A stretch of 47,685 nt of DNA from Anaerolineae bacterium (GTDB lineage: Bacteria; Chloroflexota; Anaerolineae; Aggregatilineales; UBA2796), in NCBI GenBank assembly GCA_019637555.1, contig JAHBVK010000049.1:1-47685 (forward strand). The letters are read 5' to 3'. The notes under the pieces were generated by a model. The model did no database searches and had not been told where the DNA came from. It saw nothing but the letters and a program-made list of their open reading frames with translations. Numbering within the stretch: the stretch's first letter is position 1; each line of letters begins with the position of its first letter. Position numbers and translations under genes: made by a program. This document shows, piece after piece, positions 1-7,957 of the stretch.

Positions 1-62
1 GACCAGAGGTTGAAACCTCTGGCTACAACACTTGGTAAACCCATTGAAATGGGTTAGGAGTA
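1..62. repeat. Dispersed double-hairpin repeat, cut by the window edge
   Basis: Two hairpins follow each other: bases 3-22 (9-bp stem CCAGAGGTT/AACCTCTGG) and 38-55 (AACCCAT/ATGGGTT). They are joined by a GGCTACAA segment. The same arrangement recurs at 34207-34266 with compensatory base changes in both stems. The repeat probably continues to the left of the window. The rest of the first 195 bases holds no gene that I can support. Confidence 0.75.
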
Positions 63-195
63 GAAATACTCTCTGGTAAACTTCCGTGATTCCAGATTGT
101 GTTGCTAGGCTGCGATTGGCTGTTGGTGCTATGGACAAACATCGGCGCATTCCTTAGAATGCGATTACACCATCCAGCCAATCTTGAAGGCACTC

Positions 196-816
196 ATGTA
201 CATTCCAAAATCCTTTGCCGAAACTGACGTATCGGTTCTTTACCAATTTATGCGTGACCACAACTTCGCTATCTTCGTGACGCATGGAGATGGCGGGATC
301 GTTGCTTCGCATCTGCCGTTCACGGTGGACGCGGATCGCGGTGTTTTGAAGGCGCACTTGGCACGTGCCAACCCTCAGTGGAAAACTTTCGATGGAACAG
401 AAGCGCTGGTGATCTTTCAGGGCGCACATGCTTATGTCTCTCCGACTTGGTATGAGAGTCATCCCAGCGTGCCTACCTGGAATTATGCGACGGTTCATGT
501 GTATGGCGTGCCACAGATTGTGAATGATGCCGCCAGTATTCGCTCGATGCTCACAGAACTGGTCGAAAACCACGAGCACGGACGCGATCCAGAGTGGGAA
601 ATGCAGCTTCCTGATGACTATTACGCCAAGATGGTTCAGTCGATTGTGGTGTTTGAGATGCCGATCAGCAACATTGAGGGGAAATTTAAACTAAGTCAGA
701 ACCGTTCAGAAGCTGATCAGACAAGCGTAATTGCACATTTAGCCGAGAGCACTTATCTGTTAGATGTGGAAACGGCGCAGTTGGCGGCAAGCCGCCGAGT
801 GAAGCAGCAACCATGA
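196..816 (+). CDS. PaiB-like FMN-binding protein (putative transcriptional regulator family)
   Basis: The protein has about 206 residues and matches the PaiB family, FMN-binding split-barrel proteins named after a Bacillus repressor of protease and sporulation genes. Family hallmarks are visible in order: MYIPKSF at the N-terminus, a SHLPF segment, HLARANPQW, VIFQGAHAYVSPTWY, VPTWNYATVHVYG, and a C-terminal IEGKFKLSQN. I place the start at the ATG at 196 because family members begin with MYxPxxF and GAAGG stands five bases upstream; a TTG at 184 is possible. The stop overlaps the start of the following acetyltransferase in an ATGA, which suggests translational coupling. The molecular role of this copy (regulator or flavin-dependent enzyme) cannot be read from sequence. 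Confidence 0.88.
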   Translation: MYIPKSFAETDVSVLYQFMRDHNFAIFVTHGDGGIVASHLPFTVDADRGVLKAHLARANPQWKTFDGTEALVIFQGAHAYVSPTWYESHPSVPTWNYATVHVYGVPQIVNDAASIRSMLTELVENHEHGRDPEWEMQLPDDYYAKMVQSIVVFEMPISNIEGKFKLSQNRSEADQTSVIAHLAESTYLLDVETAQLAASRRVKQQP

Positions 817-1391
817 GTGAGTGGATCATGCGGGCGGCACAGCTAGAAGATGTGGAGACGCTACAACAGTTGATCGCGGTATCGGCGCGAGGGTTGAACA
901 GCGCGGATTACACACCTGCACAAGTCGATAGCATGATCAAATATGTGTACGGCGTGGATACGCAGTTAGTGCGCGATCAGACATATCTGGTGGTGCAAGA
1001 AAGCGATACGATCATTGGCTGCGGCGGTTGGAGCAAACGCAAGACGCTCTACGGTGGTGATCAGCGTAAGGCGGACGCGGAGGATAATTTGCTTGATCCA
1101 CAGGTGGACGCAGCGCGAATCCGAGCGTTTTTTGTACATCCCGATTGGGCGCGTAAGGGCGTGGGCAGTCATTTGATGCAAGCGTGTGAAGATGCCGCTA
1201 GAGACGCGGGATTTCGATCTATGGAGTTGATGGCGACGCTGACGGGCGAATTCCTGTACGCAAGGTTCGGATTCAAATCGGTAGAAGAGCAAGATGTGGT
1301 ACTGCCGGATGGCAATGTGATGAAGGTGCGGCGGATGGTGAAAGAGATAGCCTCACCCCCTGACCCCCTCTCCAATCCGAGTACAGATTAG
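813..1391 (+). CDS. GNAT-family N-acetyltransferase
   Basis: A 192-residue protein with the GNAT fold, which transfers an acetyl group from acetyl-CoA to an amine. The acetyl-CoA pyrophosphate loop is recognisable as ARKGVGSHLM, following the beta-4 strand IRAFFVHPDW, and a late LYARFGFKSVEE segment fits the C-terminal GNAT strands. The substrate is unknown. The start overlaps the stop of the PaiB-like gene by four bases, so the two are probably translated together. The last 13 or so residues (ASPPDPLSNPSTD) and the stop codon are encoded by a palindromic repeat that also occurs at 6641-6697, so the natural C-terminus has probably been replaced or extended by a repeat insertion. Confidence 0.87.
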   Translation: MSEWIMRAAQLEDVETLQQLIAVSARGLNSADYTPAQVDSMIKYVYGVDTQLVRDQTYLVVQESDTIIGCGGWSKRKTLYGGDQRKADAEDNLLDPQVDAARIRAFFVHPDWARKGVGSHLMQACEDAARDAGFRSMELMATLTGEFLYARFGFKSVEEQDVVLPDGNVMKVRRMVKEIASPPDPLSNPSTD

Positions 1392-1405
1392 GAGAGGGGG
1401 AACCC
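1349..1405. repeat. Palindromic repeat, copy A (loop orientation 1)
   Basis: A 10-bp stem (CCCCCTCTCC at 1364-1373, GGAGAGGGGG at 1391-1400) encloses a 17-base loop, AATCCGAGTACAGATTA. It is flanked by AGCCTCACCCCCTG on the left and AACCCGT on the right. The second copy at 6641-6697 has the same flanks and stem in the same orientation, but its loop is the exact reverse complement. This copy overlaps the 3' end of the acetyltransferase gene and supplies its stop codon. Confidence 0.9.
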
Positions 1406-1487
1406 GTCGGGCAGTTTGTTTAAGTTGTGGATAGTACGATAGTCGGGGTGGTTGAAACTCCGGCACGAGTGGGAGGAAAACAGCATT

Positions 1488-2963
1488 ATGGCACAGCGAA
1501 TACTCAATTTTGTCGGTGGGGCGTGGACGGATAGCAGCGCCGAAGTGAAACAGAACGTCTCTAATCCGGCGTTGGGCAAGGTGATCGGTGAGGTGGTGAT
1601 GACGCCACAGGAACAGGTCGCCCGCGCTGCCGAAACTGGTCACAAAGCGTATCAGGAATGGCGCAAAGTCCCGGTCACGGATCGGATTCAGTATCTGTTC
1701 AAGTTCAAGCAGTTGTTGGAAGCCAATATTGATGAGATCGCCAAGACGATCACCAATGAGGCGGGCAAGACTTACAAAGAGAGTGTCGCGGAGATGCGGC
1801 GTGGCATCGAGAATGTCGAGGTCGCCATCGGTACGCCGATCTTGATGCAGGGCTACAACAACGAGGACATCGCCAGCGGCATCGATGAGCATATGTTCCG
1901 GCAGCCGTTGGGCGTCGTGGCAGCGATCACGCCGTTCAACTTTCCGGGCATGATCCCGCTGTGGTTCATGCCTTACGCGCTGGCGACGGGCAACTGCTTC
2001 ATCCTCAAGCCGAGCGAAAAAGTGCCGATGACTTCGGTGAAGATGTTTGAGCTATTGGAGCAAGCGGGATTCCCCAAAGGCGTGGTGCAACTGGTCAACG
2101 GCGGTAAGGAAGTCGTGGACGCGATCCTTGACCATCCGTACATCAAGGCGATCAGTTTTGTAGGATCGACGCCCGTTGCCAAGTACATCTATTCGCGGGC
2201 GACGGCGAACGGCAAGCGGGCGCAATGTCAGGGCGGGGCGAAGAATCCGGTGGTGATCATGCCCGACGCCGATATGGACACGACCACGCGGATCATGGCG
2301 GATTCGGCGTTCGGCTGCGCGGGACAACGCTGCTTGGCGGCATCGGTAGCGATCACAGTGGGTGAGGCGCGCAACGTGTTCACCGAGCAGATCGCGGACG
2401 CGGCGGCGAGTCGTGTGGTTGGCTACGGCTTGGACGAGAAGGCGCAGATGGGTCCGGTGATCGACGCCCGCAGCAAGTCACGGATCGAGCAGATCATCGC
2501 GGACGGCGAGAAGTCCGGTAACGCGAATGTGCTGGTCGATGGGCGCGGTAAGTCGGTCAGCGGTTATGACGATGGCTACTGGGTATTCCCGACGATCTTG
2601 GAGAATGTGAATCCTGAAAGCGAACTGGCACGGACGGAGATTTTCGGTCCGGTGTTGAGCTTGATGCACGCGAACACGATTGAGGACGCGATCCAGTTGG
2701 TGAATAACCGCGCTTACGGCAACATGGCGTGCATCTTCACCACCAGCGGCTATTACGCGCGTAAGTTCCGCAACGAAGCGGACGCGGGCAATGTGGGCGT
2801 GAATATCGGTGTTGCCGCGCCGATGGCGTTCTTCCCCTTCAGTGGTTGGAACGAGAGCTTCTTCGGTGATCTGCACGGGCAGGGGCGGCACGGGATCGAG
2901 TTCTTCACGCAGACGAAGGTCGTTGTGGAGAGATGGCCGCAGGAGTGGTCACGGCAGTTCTAG
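1488..2963 (+). CDS. mmsA: CoA-acylating methylmalonate-semialdehyde dehydrogenase
   Basis: The enzyme oxidises methylmalonate or malonate semialdehyde to propionyl-CoA or acetyl-CoA with NAD+ and CoA, in valine, thymine and inositol catabolism. The 491-residue product has the usual length of the MmsA branch of the aldehyde dehydrogenases. Visible landmarks are the Rossmann segment AITPFNFPGMIPLWF, KPSEKVP, the MmsA-specific QGGAKNPVV (in place of the ELGGK of other ALDHs), the catalytic cysteine near residue 282 in FGCAGQRCLA, EIFGPVL, and the signature FPFSGWNESFFGDLHGQG with a C-terminal FFTQTKVVVERW. I chose ATG 1488 because GGGAGG lies 11 bases upstream and MAQRILNFVGG fits the family start; a TTG at 1452 would add 12 residues. 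No other valine-pathway gene is adjacent. Confidence 0.95.
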   Translation: MAQRILNFVGGAWTDSSAEVKQNVSNPALGKVIGEVVMTPQEQVARAAETGHKAYQEWRKVPVTDRIQYLFKFKQLLEANIDEIAKTITNEAGKTYKESVAEMRRGIENVEVAIGTPILMQGYNNEDIASGIDEHMFRQPLGVVAAITPFNFPGMIPLWFMPYALATGNCFILKPSEKVPMTSVKMFELLEQAGFPKGVVQLVNGGKEVVDAILDHPYIKAISFVGSTPVAKYIYSRATANGKRAQCQGGAKNPVVIMPDADMDTTTRIMADSAFGCAGQRCLAASVAITVGEARNVFTEQIADAAASRVVGYGLDEKAQMGPVIDARSKSRIEQIIADGEKSGNANVLVDGRGKSVSGYDDGYWVFPTILENVNPESELARTEIFGPVLSLMHANTIEDAIQLVNNRAYGNMACIFTTSGYYARKFRNEADAGNVGVNIGVAAPMAFFPFSGWNESFFGDLHGQGRHGIEFFTQTKVVVERWPQEWSRQF

Positions 2964-2991
2964 GTTTACCTCATCCCGTCGCTACGCGACA

Positions 2992-3015
2992 CCCCTCTCC
3001 GTCAACGGAGAGGGG
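2992..3015. terminator. Hairpin between convergent genes, likely bidirectional terminator
   Basis: A perfect 11-bp stem (CCCCTCTCCGT/ACGGAGAGGGG) has a 2-base centre and lies between the convergent ends of mmsA and the ABC exporter. There is no strong T-run, so factor-independent termination is not assured. The flank CCTCATCCC and the CCCTCTCC stem make it a relative of the palindromic repeats at 1349 and 6641. Confidence 0.55.
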
Positions 3016-3072
3016 ACTTGGTATGCGCGATAATTTGCATAACCGTCACCAGACTATTTCAGCCGCAAACTC

Positions 3073-4806
3073 TCAATTTAGCCGGACGTGGGCTTCGTGC
3101 AGGCGTTGATAGCGTCCGTGATTGTAGATCAGGTCTTCGTGGCGACCTTGCTCAACGATGCGCCCATGTTCCAGCACGATGATCTGATCGGCGTGCTTGA
3201 TGGTGGAGAGGCGGTGCGCGATGACGATGGAGGTTCGTCCCTTCATCAGTTCGTTGAGCGCATCCTGAATTTCCGCTTCGGTTTCGGTGTCAACGGCGGA
3301 GGTCGCTTCGTCGAGGATCAGGATCGGCGCGTCTTTGAGCACGGCACGGGCGATGGCGAGGCGCTGTTTTTGTCCGCCTGAGAGTTTCGCGCCGCGTTCA
3401 CCGATCTGGGTTTCGTAGCCTTGTGGCAGCGCCATGATGAACTCGTGGGCGCGGGCAGCTTGAGACGCGCGGATGATGTCCTCATCGCTGGCGTTGACGT
3501 TGCCGTAGCGGATGTTCTCCATGATCGAGCCGTTGAACAGAAATACATCCTGCAAAACCATGCTGATGTTCGAGCGCAGCCCACTGATCGACATGGTGCG
3601 GATGTCGATGCCGTCAATGGTGATCGTGCCGGACGCTACATCGTAGAAACGCGGCAGCAAGCTGGCGATAGTGGTCTTGCCTGCCCCCGTCGTGCCCGCT
3701 AATGCCAGCATTTGTCCGGGTTTGACGACGAACGATACCTGATCAATCGTCGGGATGTGCTCGTTGTACTCGAAGCTGACGTTCTTGAACTCAACATCAC
3801 CAGCCAGCCGACCCGGATCAATGCAGCCGGGAGAATCGTCAACGTCGGGCTGAATATCCAGCACTTCGACCACATGATCCGCACCGGAGAAGGCGACGTG
3901 CAGCATTTCGTTGCGCTGCGTCATGACGATGATCGGTTGGTAAAACACGTTCAAATAGAGCAAGAAAGCGACCAAATCTTCGACGGGCATTTTGCCGCTG
4001 AGCGCCGCTTGTCCGCCGAACAGGACGACGATCACCAGTCCCATCGCGGTAAAGAGTTCTATTGAAGATTGCAGCAGCGCTTCGTTCTTCAACCCATTGA
4101 GCAGCATACGGATCGCGGCGTAGGATGCCACATTAATGCGATCGTGTTCGCGGCGTTCCTGCGTAAAGAGCTGAATCTCTTTGATGCCGACCAAGTTATC
4201 CTGCACCATACCTGTCAGTTTGCCGAGCCGACTGGATGCTTCACGCAGCGCGGTACGCATCCGGCTGCCGAGCCAGAAGGTGCTGATGAACAAAATGGGC
4301 ATAGGTAGCAGCGTGAGTAATGCCAGCGTGGGATTCAAGCTGAACAGGATAATGCCGACTCCGATCAGCAGCAGGAAATTCACAGTTAGATCGGGAATGT
4401 AGTGGGCAAAGAGCATTTCGATGTCGCGGGTGTCGCTGATCACGCGCTTGAGCAGTTCGCCTGTCTGCCGCTCGGAGAAAAAGCGGGCGGAGAGGCGCTG
4501 CAAATGGGCGTAGAGCGCCACGCGCAGATCGCTGACGAAGTTGTAGGACATGATATGCGCAAGATAGGCGTACAAGTAGCGGCAGATGGCGCGGAGGATG
4601 AAGATGCCGACCAACAGCGCCGCCATTGTGATAACGCGATCCATCCCCGTATCTATCTGTCCGATGCGAACCATCTGGACAAGTTCACGAACCAGCCATG
4701 GATTGACTAAGTTCATAGCGGTGATGCCCGCAGAAGCGAGAATGACGACTAACATGTACCAGCGATAAGGACGCAGATAGGGGAGGAGTTTGCGAAGCGA
4801 GTGCAT
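3073..4806 (-). CDS. ABC transporter, fused permease and ATPase (ABCB/MsbA-like exporter half)
   Basis: A 577-residue half-transporter that should homodimerise in the inner membrane and export a lipid, peptide or drug. The N-terminal six-helix ABC transmembrane domain (about residues 15-310) is followed by one nucleotide-binding domain. It carries Walker A GTTGAGKT (371-378), the Q-loop near VLQDVFLF, signature LSGGQKQR (475-482), Walker B LILDE (496-500) with D-loop SAVD, and the H-loop IVIAHRLST. All catalytic residues look intact. I prefer ATG 4806 (MHSLRKLLPYLRPY) because it fits family starts; a GTG at 4845 would add 13 residues, and neither has a convincing ribosome-binding site. It is transcribed convergently with mmsA and stands alone, so the substrate is unknown. 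Confidence 0.93.
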   Translation of the reverse strand: MHSLRKLLPYLRPYRWYMLVVILASAGITAMNLVNPWLVRELVQMVRIGQIDTGMDRVITMAALLVGIFILRAICRYLYAYLAHIMSYNFVSDLRVALYAHLQRLSARFFSERQTGELLKRVISDTRDIEMLFAHYIPDLTVNFLLLIGVGIILFSLNPTLALLTLLPMPILFISTFWLGSRMRTALREASSRLGKLTGMVQDNLVGIKEIQLFTQERREHDRINVASYAAIRMLLNGLKNEALLQSSIELFTAMGLVIVVLFGGQAALSGKMPVEDLVAFLLYLNVFYQPIIVMTQRNEMLHVAFSGADHVVEVLDIQPDVDDSPGCIDPGRLAGDVEFKNVSFEYNEHIPTIDQVSFVVKPGQMLALAGTTGAGKTTIASLLPRFYDVASGTITIDGIDIRTMSISGLRSNISMVLQDVFLFNGSIMENIRYGNVNASDEDIIRASQAARAHEFIMALPQGYETQIGERGAKLSGGQKQRLAIARAVLKDAPILILDEATSAVDTETEAEIQDALNELMKGRTSIVIAHRLSTIKHADQIIVLEHGRIVEQGRHEDLIYNHGRYQRLHEAHVRLN

Positions 4807-5032
4807 GATGTGAACCCCGAAAGACAACAACACAAAATCAGACACACGACAATTGCGCGGTCTGACCTAGCGACAATGATATGCGATTAGAGTCTGCGAT
4901 CAGGCTCAGGGATCATATTAGCTCAAAATTGGCAGATGCGTAGTGAGAAGTTCTTAATATTTCGTATTTTTTTCGGATCGTTCATTCATAATGACAGGCT
5001 GATCGTGAGTAGCAAGTTGAGGAGGAGGTACT

Positions 5033-5638
5033 ATGACTGCCACTCAAGCGACCACAACGCATGTGGTCAAAACCCGTGCAGGACGTACTATCACTGATCC
5101 CCCTATCGCTAAATTCCTGTTCCAAGATACACGGTTTGCGCCGGTGTGGTTGGTGATCCGTGTGCTGCTTGGTCTGACATGGCTGCAATCTGGCGTGAAT
5201 AAGTTGGGCAATCCGGCATGGATGCAAACAGGCGAGGCGCTCAAGGGCTTCTGGCAAAGCGCCATAGCCACTGAGGACGGTGGACGCCCGACTATCGCCT
5301 ATGATTGGTACCGCTCGTTCATCCAGTCGATGCTTGACGCGGGTGCGTATACGTGGTTTGCCAAACTGGTGACCATTGGCGAGACGGCGGTAGGAATCAT
5401 GTTGATTATCGGCGCGTTTACTGGAGTAGCGGCGTTTCTGGGTATGTTCATGAATTGGAACTACATCATGGCGGGTAGTGCCAGTACCAATGCCATGCTG
5501 ATGGTGGCTGCTGTACTGCTGATCCTAGCGTGGAAAACTGCCGGGTATATCGGTGTGGATCGCTGGCTGTTGAAACGGCTCGGTACTCCATGGATCGACC
5601 CTGACGAGCCGCCGCGCCGCAAAGTAGTCGTGCAATAG
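5033..5638 (+). CDS. DoxX-family integral membrane protein
   Basis: A 201-residue membrane protein of the DoxX/DoxD-like family, named for a subunit of archaeal thiosulfate:quinone oxidoreductase; most bacterial members have no defined reaction. After a polar N-terminus of about 35 residues there is the typical WLVIRVLLGLTWLQSGVNKLGNPAW first helix, then helices around LVTIGETAVGIMLIIGAFTGVAAFLGMFMN and a final helix rich in Ala and Leu (MLMVAAVLLILAW). A strong AGGAGGAGG element precedes ATG 5033. It is divergent from the ABC exporter and followed by a hairpin, so it looks monocistronic. Redox or quinone-related function is family knowledge only. Confidence 0.85.
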   Translation: MTATQATTTHVVKTRAGRTITDPPIAKFLFQDTRFAPVWLVIRVLLGLTWLQSGVNKLGNPAWMQTGEALKGFWQSAIATEDGGRPTIAYDWYRSFIQSMLDAGAYTWFAKLVTIGETAVGIMLIIGAFTGVAAFLGMFMNWNYIMAGSASTNAMLMVAAVLLILAWKTAGYIGVDRWLLKRLGTPWIDPDEPPRRKVVVQ

Positions 5639-5660
5639 GCGCAATTCGCTAGTACTACTT

Positions 5661-5694
5661 CTTCACCGCTAAAGTTGCTGTTCTAGCGGTGAAG
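5661..5694 (+). terminator. Terminator-like hairpin after the DoxX gene
   Basis: A perfect 11-bp stem CTTCACCGCTA/TAGCGGTGAAG encloses a 12-base loop, 22 bases after the DoxX stop codon. It is followed by GATTTCTCC, a weak T-tract. No gene is visible in the remaining bases up to 5837. Confidence 0.6.
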
Positions 5695-5837
5695 GATTTC
5701 TCCAGTAAATCCTCAACCGCAATCATCCTCCGCCAAAACAGTTTGCCGTTTTATACAAGACTGCCCATCGTAGTTGTACTAAGATTCCTGACATAGACAG
5801 CGAACTTGCAAAAGCAGATTTATGAAGGAGTCTAGGA

Positions 5838-6632
5838 ATGCTACTTGAGGGTAAGAACGCAATCATTTACGGCGCTGGCGGTGGAATCGGACCCGCTGTG
5901 GCGAAAGCATTCGTGCGCGAGGGAGCGAAGGTGTTTCTGGTGGGACGCACAAAAGCCAAGCTAGATAAAGTGGCGGCGGAGGTCAAGGCGGCTGGTGGAT
6001 CGGCTGAAGTAGCGGTGTTCGACGTGCTGGATGAGAAAGCAGTCGAAGACCATCTGCGCGGCGTCGTGGCGACAGCCGGAAGCGTGGATATTTCCTTCAA
6101 TCTGGTGTCGCGCGGCGATGTGCAGGGCATCCCGTTGATCGACATGAAGGTTGAAGATTACACGCGGGCAGTAGTCAACGGCTTAAGCGCACAGTTCATC
6201 AGCGCGCGGGCGGCGGCGCGACAGATGAGCGAGCAAAAGTCAGGCGTGATCCTGATGATCACCAGCGCTTCATCAGCGGGAGCAGTACCGATGATGGGCA
6301 GCACGCCCGCTGCGGATGCCGCGATGGAGTCGTTCATGCGCTGCTTTGCTGCCGAAGTAGGAGCGAATGGCATCCGCGTGGTGGGCATCTGGACCGCTGG
6401 CGTGGCAGAGACGCTGACTCCCGCCAACATCGCAGAGGTCAACAGTTCGATGCAACTGGATGAGGCGGGTGTGCAGCAAATCGTACAGGCAATTAGTCAG
6501 ATGACCATGCTCAAGCGCCCAATCGTGCTGTCGCAGGTAGTAGAGACGGCTACATTCCTAGCCTCGGATCGGGCGAGCGGGATCACGGGGACGATTGTCA
6601 ATGTGACGAGTGGGTTGGTAGCGGTAGGTTAA
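5838..6632 (+). CDS. SDR-fold protein lacking the YxxxK catalytic pair
   Basis: A 264-residue short-chain dehydrogenase/reductase-fold protein. The N-terminal cofactor site GAGGGIG is present (about residues 12-18) with GRTKAKLDK after it, as is the ITSASS strand carrying the catalytic serine. The C-terminal region FLASDRASGITGTIVNVTSG is typical of the family. However, where classical SDRs have YxxxK the sequence reads GSTPAADAAMESFMR, so Tyr is Thr and Lys is Asp, and the NAG motif reads NLVS. The rest of the Rossmann fold is intact and the gene is not frameshifted, so this looks like a divergent or non-catalytic SDR rather than a decaying gene. AAGGAG stands seven bases before ATG 5838. 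A palindromic repeat and a glyoxalase-fold gene follow. Confidence 0.85.
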   Translation: MLLEGKNAIIYGAGGGIGPAVAKAFVREGAKVFLVGRTKAKLDKVAAEVKAAGGSAEVAVFDVLDEKAVEDHLRGVVATAGSVDISFNLVSRGDVQGIPLIDMKVEDYTRAVVNGLSAQFISARAAARQMSEQKSGVILMITSASSAGAVPMMGSTPAADAAMESFMRCFAAEVGANGIRVVGIWTAGVAETLTPANIAEVNSSMQLDEAGVQQIVQAISQMTMLKRPIVLSQVVETATFLASDRASGITGTIVNVTSGLVAVG

Positions 6633-6640
6633 GCGTAGTT

Positions 6641-6697
6641 AGCCTCACCCCCTGTCCCCCTCTCCTAATCTGTACTCGGATTGGAGAGGGGGAACTC
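6641..6697. repeat. Palindromic repeat, copy B (loop inverted relative to copy A)
   Basis: The stem CCCCCTCTCC (6656-6665) and GGAGAGGGGG (6683-6692) encloses the 17-base loop TAATCTGTACTCGGATT. The loop is the exact reverse complement of the loop in the copy at 1349-1405, while the flanks AGCCTCACCCCCTG and AACTCGT keep the same orientation. It begins 8 bases after the SDR stop codon. Confidence 0.9.
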
Positions 6698-6755
6698 GTG
6701 GCGATCAGTAGGTGTTGCGATTGCCCTACGGCATATCAGAGGAGCAATAGTACAG

Positions 6756-7154
6756 ATGCAGATGAAGCTAGAGTTAGTGCCGATTCCGGTGAGTGATGTT
6801 GATCGAGCGAAGGCGTTTTACAGCGAGAAGATCGGATTCAACGTCGATCTTGATGTGAATCCGGGCAATGGGCTGCGCGTAGTGCAGTTGACACCACCCG
6901 GATCCGCGTGCTCGATTGTGCTGGTTAAAGGGATTCCAGAGATCGATAAGATGGCGGCGGGATCGGTCAAGGCGATTCATCTGGTGGTGGCAGATGTAGA
7001 GAAGGCGCGGGAATTGCTGGCGAGTCGGGGCGTCGCAGTGGGCGAGATCGATGCTCATGATCGCGGTGTGAAGTATGTCCCGTTCAGCGATCCTGACGGC
7101 AATTCGTGGCTGTTGCAGGAGATGCCGTGGAGATCGCCGGAGTTTGAGGAGTAG
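6756..7154 (+). CDS. VOC-superfamily (glyoxalase-like) protein
   Basis: A 132-residue single-module vicinal oxygen chelate protein. It begins with KLELVPIPVSDVDRAKAFYSEKIGF, the usual first beta-alpha-beta unit, and ends with the FSDPDGNSWLLQE segment found in glyoxalase and bleomycin-resistance-like proteins. The family covers glyoxalases, dioxygenases and antibiotic-binding proteins; nothing here specifies which. I chose ATG 6756, which has AGAGGAG about 12 bases upstream. A longer reading frame from 6681 would translate the palindromic repeat and is unlikely to be real. Confidence 0.87.
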   Translation: MQMKLELVPIPVSDVDRAKAFYSEKIGFNVDLDVNPGNGLRVVQLTPPGSACSIVLVKGIPEIDKMAAGSVKAIHLVVADVEKARELLASRGVAVGEIDAHDRGVKYVPFSDPDGNSWLLQEMPWRSPEFEE

Positions 7155-7163
7155 ACCTCTACT

Positions 7164-7183
7164 CCCGGCGCTAAAGCACCGGG
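7164..7183. repeat. CTAAAG-loop hairpin repeat
   Basis: CCCGG and CCGGG pair across a GCTAAAGC centre with one C/A mismatch. It lies between the glyoxalase-like gene and the end of the convergent HAD gene. It belongs to the hairpin family also seen at 10265-10284 and within 44001-44297, and may act as a terminator for both genes. Confidence 0.6.
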
Positions 7184-7220
7184 CTGAACCTAGAGATGAC
7201 CAGACGGAATTGTGTTTAGT

Positions 7221-7874
7221 TCATTTCTCGATTATGCGCCATTTCATGGCGCGGGCTAAGTTGGCTAATTCCTCGTCTGCTTTAACCACGATGGGTGTTT
7301 TCGCCAGTTTGAGCATTGGTAGATCGTTCATAGTGTCGCCGTAAGCGATGTCGATGCCCTGATCCCCGACAGCAGCGCGCAGACGATCCGCTTTTGCCTC
7401 GCCTACGTTGAGCGCACCCGCTAATTTGCCGCTGAGTTTGCCGTCGCTAAATTCCAGCGGCGTGCCGATTGCCTCGTAGCCTTCGCCCATTCGCGCCGTG
7501 AACATTTCTAGAATTGGCTGATATGCGCCGGAGATCACGATCACGCGGTGACCTTGTTGGCGATACTGCTCCAATTCAGCCAGCACAGCTTGGCGGCGGT
7601 TATTCCACAGTTCGTTTTCCACAACCCAGTGCGCCATTTCGCGCACTTCCGACGTGCTCATGCCCGCCGTCACCATCGGCAGTTTGTGCATAAAATTCTG
7701 CTGTACACGCCGCCGATCCAGCAGACCCACCCGCGTTAACAAAAAAATCGGCAGTCGGGGATAGAGGAACATATTCATCTTCCAGCGCCGTCCGTGATCG
7801 GATACATATGCCGATACGCCGCGCCACATTTCACCTGTGGTCAACGTGCCATCGAAATCAGAGGCAATGATCAT
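7221..7874 (-). CDS. HAD-superfamily phosphatase, SerB-like subclass
   Basis: A 217-residue haloacid-dehalogenase-type phosphohydrolase. Motif I is DFDGTLT at residues 6-12 (nucleophile Asp and acid/base Asp), motif II is VISGAY, motif III is a lysine in GEAKADRL, and motif IV is YGDTMNDLPML. The small helical cap after motif I and this spacing place it with phosphoserine-phosphatase-like HAD-IB enzymes. The substrate cannot be assigned because no serine-biosynthesis gene is near. AAGGA precedes the ATG by seven bases. It is divergent from pcrA across a gap of about 80 bases. Confidence 0.9.
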   Translation of the reverse strand: MIIASDFDGTLTTGEMWRGVSAYVSDHGRRWKMNMFLYPRLPIFLLTRVGLLDRRRVQQNFMHKLPMVTAGMSTSEVREMAHWVVENELWNNRRQAVLAELEQYRQQGHRVIVISGAYQPILEMFTARMGEGYEAIGTPLEFSDGKLSGKLAGALNVGEAKADRLRAAVGDQGIDIAYGDTMNDLPMLKLAKTPIVVKADEELANLARAMKWRIIEK

Positions 7875-7957
7875 CGAGTTATCCTTAATTGAGGCGTGAA
7901 CATCTGGTCGGTTTGGGCTAAAATTAGCGTTATTGTACTCGATTGGAGCGTAATATT

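Noticed and set aside
154..579. 141-residue frame on the minus strand opposite the PaiB-like gene
   Set aside because: It is antisense to a clear family member, has no recognisable domain, and looks like a shadow caused by codon bias.
6681..6755. N-terminal extension of the glyoxalase-like protein
   Set aside because: It would translate the palindromic repeat; ATG 6756 has a better position and fits the family start.
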